Origin: a virus
Length of the DNA: 64,000 bases
Virus record (IMG/VR): IMGVR_UViG_3300046543_000266
Location: 124,001-188,000 of that record
Strand: one strand, 5' to 3'
Shown: in pieces, positions 16,923 to 25,353 of the stretch
Layout of the letters: the number at the start of each line of letters is the position of its first letter
Numbering within the stretch: position 1 is the stretch's first letter
Translations under genes and position numbers: made by a program
The notes under the pieces: model-generated
Databases searched by the model: none
The model's input: only the letters and a program-made list of their open reading frames with translations
What the model was told of the DNA's origin: nothing

Positions 16923-17261
16923 ATGTATCCATCCAACGCGGTAGTACGTCGGCAGGCGGTCGTAGAAGCCACGCCGGTGACAATCGGTGACGCAGGTGCG
17001 GTCTACAAGCCGGGTCAAGTCATCAACCATTCCATTGTGCTGAACCCTGGACACAGCTTCGACAGTCCGACAGGGTTTTCGGCCGTCTCGATGTCCGTGA
17101 ACAATACGGTATTGTTCGTGTCGACGGTCGACGGTGTCAGCACCGAACAGAAGGTCAACAGTACCCTGTCGATGAACGAAAGTGTGGATTCGTTCAACAT
17201 CCGTAACCTGAGCTATGCCGTGGTCGGGGTCCTACTCACGTTCATCACAAAGGAGGCTTAA
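16923..17261 (+). CDS. Small virion-type protein, probably related to its downstream neighbour
   Basis: 112 residues from ATG 16923 (MYPSNAVVRRQAVVEATP). The upstream GTG at 16863 lies inside the hairpin and is rejected. The protein is beta-rich with no known domain. It resembles its neighbour at 17262 in size and plan: both have a central V(S)MSVN/SMTFIVN strand and a late ESVDSFNIRNLSYAVVGVLL / DTYDSVSVVNTGTNTADATI segment. A small head, tail or fibre decoration protein is a reasonable guess. Confidence 0.6.
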   Translation: MYPSNAVVRRQAVVEATPVTIGDAGAVYKPGQVINHSIVLNPGHSFDSPTGFSAVSMSVNNTVLFVSTVDGVSTEQKVNSTLSMNESVDSFNIRNLSYAVVGVLLTFITKEA

Positions 17262-17657
17262 ATGCCCACTCCCGTCGTAGGCGATTGCGCAGATTGCATT
17301 GTCGCACTGCCGCAGACTCCACCCAAAGCTCTGAAGCTCGAGACTTACGTATCCACAGGGAATCGTCTGGTGATTCAGCGTGTCGGCACGTTCACCGGAT
17401 ACTATCCCTCCAATTCGGACCCGATGGTCCACGCAGGGCCAATGGCACCGGCGAGCAGCTATACCGTGCCTTCACCCGTTTCTGGTCTGTTTGTAGCTAC
17501 AAATCAGCCTCTTAGCGTGACTGTGACGAAGGCTTCGGTCTCCATGACGTTCATTGTGAACCGTATGCTAGTTCTCGATGATACGTATGATTCGGTATCA
17601 GTGGTCAATACCGGAACCAATACGGCAGACGCCACTATCAGTTACGTGACTCCGTAA
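17262..17657 (+). CDS. Small virion-type protein, last gene of the plus-strand block
   Basis: 131 residues, beta-rich, no recognised domain. It directly abuts the preceding gene and looks like its diverged sibling. A CADC pair occurs near the N-terminus. It ends five bases before a perfect bidirectional terminator that closes the plus-strand transcription block. Confidence 0.6.
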   Translation: MPTPVVGDCADCIVALPQTPPKALKLETYVSTGNRLVIQRVGTFTGYYPSNSDPMVHAGPMAPASSYTVPSPVSGLFVATNQPLSVTVTKASVSMTFIVNRMLVLDDTYDSVSVVNTGTNTADATISYVTP

Positions 17658-17661
17658 CGTC

Positions 17662-17699
17662 AAAAGCCCCATCCGAGTGTGATATCGGATGGGGCTTTT
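17662..17699. terminator. Bidirectional rho-independent terminator
   Basis: AAAAGCCCCATCCGA (17662-17676) pairs perfectly with TCGGATGGGGCTTTT (17685-17699), a 15-bp stem with an 8-base loop flanked by A and T tracts, so it can act on both strands. It lies exactly between the converging plus-strand and minus-strand gene blocks. Confidence 0.93.
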
Positions 17700-17713
17700 C
17701 TCATTCTGCGCGC

Positions 17714-17881
17714 TTACAGGCTGGAGAACGGCTTGTTTAACCAAGCAGAATACTCACCGGGTTTCCACCCACGAGCTTGCTGTTCCTGGTCAACCTTTTC
17801 GCATGTGGCAACCAGCCGCCTGACATCTTCGGCAGTTGGTTTGAAGCGCTTCGCTGCGGCAATAAGTTCAGTAACCGTCAC
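17714..17881 (-). CDS. Small hypothetical protein, 55 residues
   Basis: An open frame starting at GTG 17881 and reading MTVTELIAAAKRFKPTAEDV and onward to a TAA at 17714. GAGGAA lies six bases before the GTG. The product is helical and hydrophilic and ends GWKPGEYSAWLNKPFSSL. It follows the Acb1-like gene by 17 bases and ends just before the shared terminator, so it is the last gene of the minus-strand operon. Function unknown; its pairing with a candidate anti-defence gene is suggestive only. Confidence 0.5.
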   Translation of the reverse strand: MTVTELIAAAKRFKPTAEDVRRLVATCEKVDQEQQARGWKPGEYSAWLNKPFSSL

Positions 17882-17898
17882 GTGCAGTTCCTCAGTGA

Positions 17899-18408
17899 TT
17901 ACTTCAGCGAACAGGCTTTCAGCGACTTATCGAATTCGACCGGAATCGGATTCTCCTTCAAGAAGCTGTTGGCTTCTTCCAGCCATGTACGCACTTCAGC
18001 AGTGAGCTCGACTTTCTTACCCACACTGATGTGCGGAGTGTAGTCGTCGAAGCTGTGCTTGAATTGCTGGCCGATCAGCTCGTAGTGCAAGCTCATCAAC
18101 TGCGGACTGTTGATCAACGCAACGATGATCTTCTCACCGTCTCGCTCTTCCCACACCACGAACTCCGTGAGCTCACCGCTACACGTCCGATCCTTTGGCA
18201 CGTTGACTTCGGTGGGGATATCACCCGCATGGTACAGCACGGTAGTATGGAACTCCGTGCTGTTGCGGGTTTTGAACGGCGCGTTCTTCAGGATGCGGCT
18301 GAGCAACACGACGGTGCTTTCCGTAGGATCGACCCACACGTAGAAACCACCCGTGGGGTCGCTGCCCGCGATTTCGTCGTACAAGATTCTTGCTGTGACT
18401 TTGTTCAC
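17899..18408 (-). CDS. 2H phosphoesterase, Acb1-like putative anti-CBASS protein
   Basis: 169 residues from GTG 18408, with AAGGAT five bases upstream. Two HxT/S motifs of the 2H phosphoesterase fold are visible: HTT at 54-56 (EFHTTVLYH) and HIS at 126-128 (YTPHISVG). The order and surroundings (GFYVWVD strand, EFHTTVLY, FVVWEERDGEKIIVALINSPQLMSLHYEL, YTPHISVG) follow the plan of phage Acb1 (T4 gp57B type), which degrades cyclic di- and trinucleotide CBASS signals. LigT-like RNA 2',3'-cyclic phosphodiesterases share the two motifs, but the VVWE...ALxxxSPxLxxLH middle favours Acb1. The assignment is by motif and plan; activity is inferred. Confidence 0.6.
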   Translation of the reverse strand: MNKVTARILYDEIAGSDPTGGFYVWVDPTESTVVLLSRILKNAPFKTRNSTEFHTTVLYHAGDIPTEVNVPKDRTCSGELTEFVVWEERDGEKIIVALINSPQLMSLHYELIGQQFKHSFDDYTPHISVGKKVELTAEVRTWLEEANSFLKENPIPVEFDKSLKACSLK

Positions 18409-18417
18409 GGGCTATCC

Positions 18418-19896
18418 TTACGTGTTGAAGTTGCAAAGCTGAAGCGTGATGACGGCACCAACGTTGGCGGAGTATATGATTTCATCGCCGGGCAAGAACA
18501 TTGCAGTGTCATGGTGACGTCGACCATAACCACCACCGCCGTCCTTAGTGTTGCGCGAGACCATAGCACCATTGACGGACATGGAAGTGTTGCGCGACTG
18601 GTCGTCGACCACCCATGTATGGCAGACACCCTGCTTGAATGTCCGAATCGCATTGTTGCTGGTATATCCAGGAACTGTGTTGCCGCCACCATTGATGACG
18701 ATGTTGGGTGCCGTCATGGTGAACGAGATCATCGCGTTGTTACCACCGCTCGGAGTATAGCTGTAGGGCGGAACGCTGATGGTACCGTCACCCGCTTCGT
18801 TGATTCCCGAACCGATCTTCACACCGCCGAGCTGTCCGCCGTTAGCTATCGGCAGCACATACGGAGGAGGCGGGCTGTACGGCGGATTGGCACTGATACG
18901 TCCGTTGCCATCTACAGTCAGGTAATCACCGACGATCACACCACCGAGGCTACCCGTCGTTGCTTTCGGCAGCACATACTGAGCCGGGATCACGGGCGGA
19001 TCTACGATCTGGCCGTAGTAGACAGTACCGCCGCGCTGATCGTCGCGATAGATACGCATCTGCGAGCCAATGGTCGGCGCACTCAACAGCGGATTGGCAT
19101 TCAGGTAGAATCGGTAGTTGCCGCCCGACACCACCACTTGCGATACCGAACGGAAGAACTGGTCGGCAGTCTTGATGACGAAACGTCGGTTCACAGTAGT
19201 CAGATCCGACGGGCGGAACTGTGCAGCCGGGAACTCGATCCACGTAGTCGTGCTGTTGGCAACGGTGAACGCTGAACCGTTTGCCGACGCGTATTCCATA
19301 TAGCCAGTGGATTCGAGGGACCACGTAGCATCGCTGGTGTTGGTCAGCAACGAGCTGTCCCCATGCGAGTTCAGTTCACGCACCAGAACCAGAGGGATAT
19401 CCGGATTGGCCGACAGTACCGGCGGATACACATCGCTCCAGTTGTAGACTTCCCATACCGCCGGAGGGCCGTTCATAGTGTCGATCTGGAAGACTGCCGT
19501 GGACTGTTGCAGCTTCAGCAGCGCGTGGAACGTATAGCTCGACACGACGTTGGTTCCCAGCGAGCTGTACTTCGTCTGCGGAGTTTCGAACACAGCCTTC
19601 GCGAACATCGTGCCGTCTTGCAGGAACACTGCGACCTCACCGAAGTCGAAGGGGCCAGCGTCCGGCGGGATCTCCAGAACGATGTCGATAGTGTTGTTGC
19701 CGATATTGTTGTACGTGGTGGGGACGCCGGTGTACAGCAGATTGCCGTTGATCCCAGCGTCGGTAGTCTGCGGGTCGTACCCGTAACCACTGCCGATCTG
19801 AAAGCTGGTGATGTGGATGTACGGTCCAGTCGGGGTTGCGACACTGGCAACCGCCAGCCCCCGATCGGTGATGAGAAACAGTGGAGTACCTGCCAT
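18418..19896 (-). CDS. Tail fibre protein, DUF3751-like N-terminus plus LGGV repeats
   Basis: 492 residues. The N-terminal domain (HITSFQIGSGYGYDPQTTDAGINGNLLYTG, DAGPFDFGEVAVFLQDGTMFAKAVF) is the same fibre-docking family as in the plus-strand gene at 12967. A middle domain spans roughly 150-300, then LPKATTGSLGGVIVGDYLTVDGNGRISA and LPIANGGQLGGVKIGSGINEAGDGTISV shaft repeats separated by a Pro-rich linker, and a C-terminal tip with a Gly-rich YGRRHHDTAMFLPGDEI segment. It is last but two in the baseplate operon, the usual place for the primary fibre. Confidence 0.85.
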   Translation of the reverse strand: MAGTPLFLITDRGLAVASVATPTGPYIHITSFQIGSGYGYDPQTTDAGINGNLLYTGVPTTYNNIGNNTIDIVLEIPPDAGPFDFGEVAVFLQDGTMFAKAVFETPQTKYSSLGTNVVSSYTFHALLKLQQSTAVFQIDTMNGPPAVWEVYNWSDVYPPVLSANPDIPLVLVRELNSHGDSSLLTNTSDATWSLESTGYMEYASANGSAFTVANSTTTWIEFPAAQFRPSDLTTVNRRFVIKTADQFFRSVSQVVVSGGNYRFYLNANPLLSAPTIGSQMRIYRDDQRGGTVYYGQIVDPPVIPAQYVLPKATTGSLGGVIVGDYLTVDGNGRISANPPYSPPPPYVLPIANGGQLGGVKIGSGINEAGDGTISVPPYSYTPSGGNNAMISFTMTAPNIVINGGGNTVPGYTSNNAIRTFKQGVCHTWVVDDQSRNTSMSVNGAMVSRNTKDGGGGYGRRHHDTAMFLPGDEIIYSANVGAVITLQLCNFNT

Positions 19897-19922
19897 GATA
19901 TGCCTTGAACGTTATACGTTGG

Positions 19923-21038
19923 TTAGATGAGGCGCGGGCTGATAACGTTCAGCGGACGCGACTGCTGATCCTTCTGCAACCCGAAGAAGTAGTTGCGGAT
20001 ACCATAGCTAAGGTCGAAGTTCGCCGGGAATGTTCCCAGATTGGTCTTGCCCGTGGTCACAGTCAGCGCTTCGGTATCCGTCCAACTCAAATTAAGGATG
20101 CCGCTGCCGCTGCTACTGTTCGCACTGGTAGGGCTCAACACACTCGTCGTAGTGTTGCCCGGGATGTCGGCGTACAGCTTGATGAAGTACTGACGCGCCA
20201 GAAGCTGAGCTGCTGACGGGCCCGACGCCGCGTTCATCAGCAGACCGTTGATCTGGAACTGCGATGCGAACTGCGTGAGGTTGAGGCCTAGGGCACGAGC
20301 TTGCACACCCAAGAAGCCGAAGTACGCATTGGTGTCCGTCATGTTGACGATACTACCAACCAACTGAACGTATCCAGCGTCTGCCAGCGAAGGGCTGCGC
20401 ACAACGTCGATGTTCTGCGAGTACAAGCCGATGGAAGGAGTAGCAGGTGCCGCCGGAAGGTTGAGTTTCACGCCGCGGATGATGACGGTGCCACCCAGAC
20501 GATTGATACCGTTCATGTACCACTGCGCGCTGATGTTCTGCACAGCGAACGTGATGACTGGACGGTTCAGATCAGCCATCCATGCGGGAGCCGCACCTGT
20601 GCCGATTGGAGCGCCGTTGAAGTCACCGTACTGAGCATCGCCGTAGAACGTCAGGGTTACACGTCCACCGTAGATGTTGAAGTCGGCGTTCATCGAGAAC
20701 GACTGTCCGGCTTGCAGTGCGATCGTGGTATCCGCCGCGCGATATTGACCGAAGGGGCTTTGCGACGACAGGTAGGCCAGCGCATAGTCCAGCGAGCGGA
20801 ACGGTGCGGCTTTCGTGCCGTGTGCCGGATCGTCGACTCCAGTGCTGGAGTTCACGTAGTAAGCAGTCGAACCGAGCTGACCGCCGACGTACAGTCCGTC
20901 ACCAACGCTCTGAATGGTATTGCCAGCACGCGCAGACAACGGGACCAGCGCCGGGTTCACAGCCTCGACGCCCGAAGTCATGGGTCGATGGACCTTCGCG
21001 GTCGCATCATACACATCAGGGTTTAAAAAGTTTGCCAT
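19923..21038 (-). CDS. Baseplate-proximal fibre/tailspike protein with beta-helix element
   Basis: 371 residues. The segment AYYVNSSTGVDDPAHGTKAAPFRSLDYALAYL (about residues 58-90) is the opening seen in right-handed beta-helix phage fibres, and the following ~200 residues are strand-rich with Asn/Gly turns. The C-terminus (DLSYGIRNYFFGLQKDQQSRPLNVISPRLI) is distinct. Located between the baseplate wedge genes and the DUF3751-type fibre, it is probably a structural adaptor or short spike. Confidence 0.65.
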   Translation of the reverse strand: MANFLNPDVYDATAKVHRPMTSGVEAVNPALVPLSARAGNTIQSVGDGLYVGGQLGSTAYYVNSSTGVDDPAHGTKAAPFRSLDYALAYLSSQSPFGQYRAADTTIALQAGQSFSMNADFNIYGGRVTLTFYGDAQYGDFNGAPIGTGAAPAWMADLNRPVITFAVQNISAQWYMNGINRLGGTVIIRGVKLNLPAAPATPSIGLYSQNIDVVRSPSLADAGYVQLVGSIVNMTDTNAYFGFLGVQARALGLNLTQFASQFQINGLLMNAASGPSAAQLLARQYFIKLYADIPGNTTTSVLSPTSANSSSGSGILNLSWTDTEALTVTTGKTNLGTFPANFDLSYGIRNYFFGLQKDQQSRPLNVISPRLI

Positions 21039-21045
21039 GTCTTAT

Positions 21046-22299
21046 TTACCAATATGGGGTGAACTGGCCGCTGCCCGGGACGACTTCCTTGAAGCCCTTC
21101 GGATTCACGAGCAGATTAGCGCGTTGATTGCCTACGACCTGTGACGGTATCCAGTCCGGGTGTGTACCCGTCCGTGCGGTAGGTATCACGGTGTAGACCG
21201 GGAGTCGAGCATCCGACCGACTGCTGCCCGGTACTGGAATCCAACCTACGGGTCCGTACAGAACCTTGTATCCGTCAGGCGTACCAGTCGTGGACGCGCC
21301 ACCACACAGAGTGGTTGGCAACGTCGGCGTGTTGCTAACTGCCTGATCATGCAGAGTGTACGCGGGGAGCTTGTTGCCGGACTGGTCCTGAATCCAGGCA
21401 GTCGGCTGGCTCAGCATGTAGATGCTGGTGTAGTCGGTCGCCGCCGGATTGGACATCAACGCACCTGACGGGACGTTCGGAGCCGTGTCGTAAATCGGCG
21501 GACTATCCACACCCATACGCATGGTATTGGACAGCACGATTGCCGAGTCGCCCCACAGACCGATGGCTACGACCTTGGCGTCGGTGTATCCAGCTTCCAG
21601 GTGGTCAACCACCGGGATCTTGTAGTCGAGCCTGACAGACTCAAGAACCAGATTGTAGTTGGCGATTTCATAGAAGAAAGACACCAGAGTCTTGATGTCC
21701 AGCTTCTCCAAACCACCGGATGCAATCACAGCTACGTGCGTAGTCGGATACCATGTGCCGCCGTCCCAGATCGCGGTGCCGATAGTCTGGTCACCTTCGT
21801 CGTAGAAGTTCACATAGTCCTGCGTCCACTGCTTGCGCACGTCGAGGCTGGTGGACAGGCAGTAGTTGATGAAGTTGATGAACGACTCGGTGCCTTTGCC
21901 GAACCAGTATTGCCCGACCCATCGACTGATCGTCTGATAGTTGTCGCTGGTTACAACTCCGGCGTTCTGCAGCTTCATCCCCAACGCGTTCACTTGCTTG
22001 ACCAGCAAGTCCCGCTCAGGCTGCGACCACGCCTCGAACGGGATGAGCTGGCTCTCGTTGATGTACGTAGCTTCCATCTCCGGATTGGTCACCCACATAT
22101 TACGCAGGTTGCCCAAGATCTCCGTCTTCTTGTCCACAGTCGTTTCGAACACTTCGTCGACCGCGTCCATGAAGTCCGTGAAGTACGGGTTGATCTCCAG
22201 ATACGGCGGCAGCAGGATTGACCGCGGTGTGCGATAACCAAGCCGCCGATTCTCAGCAGGATCGTTAGACGGTGGATCCGTCGTGTATTGGTAGCTCAT
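21046..22299 (-). CDS. Baseplate protein, P2 gpI-like position
   Basis: 417 residues. The N-terminal half is helical (YFTDFMDAVDEVFETTVDKKTEILGNLRNMW, SRWVGQYWFGKGTESFINFINYCL), resembling wedge or tail-fibre-connector proteins that follow the J/gp6 gene in contractile tails. The C-terminal half is Pro/Gly-rich and looser. It begins three bases after the gp6-like stop. Family identity is inferred mainly from order (gp25, gp6/J, then this, then fibres). Confidence 0.6.
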   Translation of the reverse strand: MSYQYTTDPPSNDPAENRRLGYRTPRSILLPPYLEINPYFTDFMDAVDEVFETTVDKKTEILGNLRNMWVTNPEMEATYINESQLIPFEAWSQPERDLLVKQVNALGMKLQNAGVVTSDNYQTISRWVGQYWFGKGTESFINFINYCLSTSLDVRKQWTQDYVNFYDEGDQTIGTAIWDGGTWYPTTHVAVIASGGLEKLDIKTLVSFFYEIANYNLVLESVRLDYKIPVVDHLEAGYTDAKVVAIGLWGDSAIVLSNTMRMGVDSPPIYDTAPNVPSGALMSNPAATDYTSIYMLSQPTAWIQDQSGNKLPAYTLHDQAVSNTPTLPTTLCGGASTTGTPDGYKVLYGPVGWIPVPGSSRSDARLPVYTVIPTARTGTHPDWIPSQVVGNQRANLLVNPKGFKEVVPGSGQFTPYW

Positions 22300-22302
22300 G
22301 GT

Positions 22303-24087
22303 TTATCCGTTTGACAGACGCGTCGGATTGTTGCTGTCGATACGCTGCTGACGTTCCGCGTAGAACACGTTGATGGTCAAGCTGTTCAGCGAGTTGTAGC
22401 GAATCGGCGTGTTAGCGATCGTGGTAGGCGCACCACCCGTCGGCGTTATCGTACCGTTGTCCGTGAAGGTCAGCGGCGACGCAGCCGATACGTTAGCCAG
22501 AATACCTAGCTGGCCGCTCTTGCGACCCCAGACTTGATACGAGGCAGCGTTCACGACGGCGGGCCAATCAAGCTTGACCGCATAGCTATTTGTCACACTG
22601 ACGATCTGCGGGAATGTCCAGTTGGTCGGAACACCGACTTCGCCCGTGGTAAGCGTGGTGCTGACTGCGTATGCGTATACTGACGAACCCAAACCACCAC
22701 CGCCCGGAATCAGAGTGTACGTGGCATCAGGACTTTCCGGGCTGGTGACGACCATCGAACCAGTAGGAGCATTCGGGATGATGTACGATATCTGACCGGG
22801 AGCCGCAGCCGTTGCCACGTCGATCAAGTCGGACACGTAGAAGTTGGTCATCAACAAACCGGGGCGCGGAGCAAACAGCTTGGTGATCGCGCTGGTCACT
22901 GCGGTCTGCACTTGGGACGGAATAGCCGTGTTGAACACGTACACGTCCAGCGCCACGTCGCGCGGTACAGCGATCGGATCCTGCCACAGGAAGTACGGAG
23001 CGTACATCGTGACTGATTGGCAGTAGTCCGTGAAGCTCCTCTTCTGCGCCTGTGTCCACGGACTGCTGGTCAACCCGGCTACGCGGATAACGTTCATCCA
23101 GCGATAGTCCGAGGGGTTGATCTCACGCTGTGCCTGCGTCACTGCATCCAGGATACCGGGATACGTGGCGATGGTTGCTTGATACTGCGACTTGGTGACC
23201 GCCGACTGGTAAGTCCCGAATCCACCGGCTGCCACGTTCTTGTAGGCGACCACAGGCTTGTCGTTGGAACCACCGGTCGGATTGGCGTTGAACGTGCCGG
23301 TGATCTGCGGGAAGCCAGTGACGCTCACTGCCTTGTTGATGGTTACGACGTTGTTCCCGTTCGAACCCTGAGTAACCGGGTACGAGATGACAACCGCGTC
23401 GTTGACCTGCGGGATGGTGCCGAACTGGCCGTTCAACCCACCCAGATTACCGAACTGAATGAGCAACCGTCCGTCAGACATAGACAGGTCAGCGTAACCG
23501 GGCACACCGTCGAAGTTCCACAAGACGCCGAACGACTTGGGAATGATGGTGCCGTTCACCTGCACGATAACGTCCTGATCCGAGATCACGAACCCGTCTT
23601 GCGAGGACACGAACGTCTGCCGTTCAGTACCCAGACCGTTCATGGCGTAGCTGTAGACCTTGCCTTCATACAACGTTACTGCCAATGGCACGCCCGCCAT
23701 GATGGTGATCTGCGAGCGGTTGAAGAAGTACGCGCCGCCACATGAGAACTGTGTCAGTGGCGGAAGGCTGACTGATACCGGGCTGTTGAGCGTACCGGTC
23801 ACACCGGCCGGCAGATAGCGGGCGATACGCAGTCCCTGCATCTGCGTGATGGACAGGATCGAATCGTCAGCCTGTGCCGTTTCCGAGAACACGTCCTCGA
23901 CTTCGCGCATGATACGGCCTTGCGCAAAGGCACCAACAGCGCTGATAAGTTCGATCAGGGTTTGCGATGTCTGCGTTGTGAGGTTGCCTACCCAAGTAGG
24001 CTTGTTCGCCAACGCCTGTTGGAACTGTGCGACGAACTGGTCAACGTCCGCGGTCAGGTCCGACAAAACGAGATTGGTGGTTGCCAT
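22303..24087 (-). CDS. Baseplate wedge protein, gp6/J-like
   Basis: 594 residues. The N-terminal helical region (LIELISAVGAFAQGRIMREVEDVFSETAQADDSILSITQMQGLRIARYLPAGVTGTLN) and the central DAVTQAQREINPSDYRWMNVIRVAG and VPRDVALDVYVFNTAIPSQVQTAVTSAITKLFAPRPGLLMTNFYVSDLIDVATAAAPG segments are characteristic of the baseplate J/gp6 family, which forms the wedge ring that links hub and fibres. Near the C-terminus (about 470-560) there is a fibronectin-III-like insert (VYAYAVSTTLTTGEVGVPT, VKLDWPAVVNAASYQVWGRKSG). It sits directly behind the gp25-like gene, the conserved order. Confidence 0.88.
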   Translation of the reverse strand: MATTNLVLSDLTADVDQFVAQFQQALANKPTWVGNLTTQTSQTLIELISAVGAFAQGRIMREVEDVFSETAQADDSILSITQMQGLRIARYLPAGVTGTLNSPVSVSLPPLTQFSCGGAYFFNRSQITIMAGVPLAVTLYEGKVYSYAMNGLGTERQTFVSSQDGFVISDQDVIVQVNGTIIPKSFGVLWNFDGVPGYADLSMSDGRLLIQFGNLGGLNGQFGTIPQVNDAVVISYPVTQGSNGNNVVTINKAVSVTGFPQITGTFNANPTGGSNDKPVVAYKNVAAGGFGTYQSAVTKSQYQATIATYPGILDAVTQAQREINPSDYRWMNVIRVAGLTSSPWTQAQKRSFTDYCQSVTMYAPYFLWQDPIAVPRDVALDVYVFNTAIPSQVQTAVTSAITKLFAPRPGLLMTNFYVSDLIDVATAAAPGQISYIIPNAPTGSMVVTSPESPDATYTLIPGGGGLGSSVYAYAVSTTLTTGEVGVPTNWTFPQIVSVTNSYAVKLDWPAVVNAASYQVWGRKSGQLGILANVSAASPLTFTDNGTITPTGGAPTTIANTPIRYNSLNSLTINVFYAERQQRIDSNNPTRLSNG

Positions 24088-24095
24088 CTATTTCT

Positions 24096-24515
24096 CTACT
24101 GAGTGATCGTGAAGTTAATGGCCTGTCTTGCACTCGTGAGTCCTACACCAAACGCCAGCCTCACGTTGTAACCGGGGAGCGTCAGGTCAGGTGTGATAAA
24201 CGAGTTAGACATGTCGAGGTTGATGCGCGGTTCCCAGCGAGCGATAGCCTGGATCATCGCGATCTGCATCTTGTTGGCGGTTGTCTGATCGATCGGTTCC
24301 TGCAAGAACTGATACCACATCGAGCCGTACTCCGGCTGGAAGATGCGGGACCGGGAACCTATGGGGCAGTTGAACAGATTGAAGAGGCTACACAACTGGA
24401 TAGCCTGTGCGTCAGGCAAACGATCCGGTAGATTGTTCATACCGAACTGAGTATTTACGTCGATCCAGGTTGCGCCGTCCAACGACGTCTGGTACGAAGT
24501 GAGTTGAGCGGCCAT
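24096..24515 (-). CDS. Baseplate wedge protein, gp25-like
   Basis: 139 residues. The core IGSRSRIFQPEYGSMWYQFLQEPIDQTTANKMQIAMIQAIARWEPRINL is diagnostic for the gp25/gpW family of contractile-tail wedge proteins: the EPEYG-type turn followed by the helix ending RWEPRI. The family connects sheath initiation to the wedge. It lies between spike and gp6/J genes as expected. Confidence 0.93.
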   Translation of the reverse strand: MAAQLTSYQTSLDGATWIDVNTQFGMNNLPDRLPDAQAIQLCSLFNLFNCPIGSRSRIFQPEYGSMWYQFLQEPIDQTTANKMQIAMIQAIARWEPRINLDMSNSFITPDLTLPGYNVRLAFGVGLTSARQAINFTITQ

Positions 24516-24541
24516 TGCTATACCCTGTAAAATTCGGATTG

Positions 24542-25351
24542 TTAGATCGGCTGATTCGGCTTGCCAGTCGTGCGCTCGTTGCCGTCGTCAGTGTATTCGT
24601 GATCGTGATTGTCGTAGGTGCTGCGCATGTTCCCGACGGTCTTGGAGTTACCCGAACTCGTCAAGTCGGTAATGTCACCACCGGCCGCGATCGTGGAATC
24701 CGCAACGATGGGGCCGTGGAAGTTATGTGCCGACGCAGTGTACGTAGCGGTTCCACCTGCCTGAACCGTGATGTTACTACTGGCGTGGACCGCGGCATTG
24801 CCACTAGCGGTGATAGACGCGTTCCCAGTAACGTTGACAGTCCAGTCGCCATTGGAATTCGTGACGTCCCCGTTGACCTGCGTGATGCGCTTGCCGTTAG
24901 CGTCGATATTGATTTGCGCGCCGCCCTTCGTGATGAAGGTATAGGTATGGTTCGTCATATCGTACTTGACGATGTTACCATCCGGGTCCTTGAAGCCCCA
25001 CACGTTCGGATCGCTGAAGTCCGCGTTCACATCGGCCTTGACTTGCACCGGCGAGTACAGAGCGTTGTGCTCATCACCGTTCTGCAACTCGATCTTGATC
25101 TTGCTGCCAACCGCCGGACTGCCGTAGGTTCCGTACTGTCCGTTAGCGCCAGTACCGAAGCCGAACGGGCTGTCCTTGTGCGGACCAATCCAGGGCACTT
25201 CACCGGCAGCGCTGTCATACAGACCGGGCACGTCGGCCTGTACTCGATGGAGGCCTAACGGATCTTGATTGTTGGTCACGGTTCCCAAGTAATAGCCGGA
25301 GCCGTACTCCTCGGAATGTGATACTGTGTCGTTGGCTGTGTGGAAGGCCAT
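24542..25351 (-). CDS. Baseplate central spike protein, gp5/gpV-like
   Basis: 269 residues from ATG 25351 (a TTG two codons earlier is less likely). Residues ~20-115 form an OB-fold (GTVTNNQDPLGLHRVQADVPGLYDSAAGEVPWIG, SPAVGSKIKIELQNGDEHNALYSP) as in T4 gp5 and P2 gpV. Then come short repeats forming a triple beta-helix (INIDANGKRITQVNGDVTNSNGDWTVNVTGNASITASGN). The C-terminus has DNHDHEY, an HxH motif comparable to the metal-binding tip of P2 gpV. No lysozyme domain is present here; the tail lysozyme is separate (27838). Confidence 0.88.
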   Translation of the reverse strand: MAFHTANDTVSHSEEYGSGYYLGTVTNNQDPLGLHRVQADVPGLYDSAAGEVPWIGPHKDSPFGFGTGANGQYGTYGSPAVGSKIKIELQNGDEHNALYSPVQVKADVNADFSDPNVWGFKDPDGNIVKYDMTNHTYTFITKGGAQINIDANGKRITQVNGDVTNSNGDWTVNVTGNASITASGNAAVHASSNITVQAGGTATYTASAHNFHGPIVADSTIAAGGDITDLTSSGNSKTVGNMRSTYDNHDHEYTDDGNERTTGKPNQPI

Positions 25352-25353
25352 GA

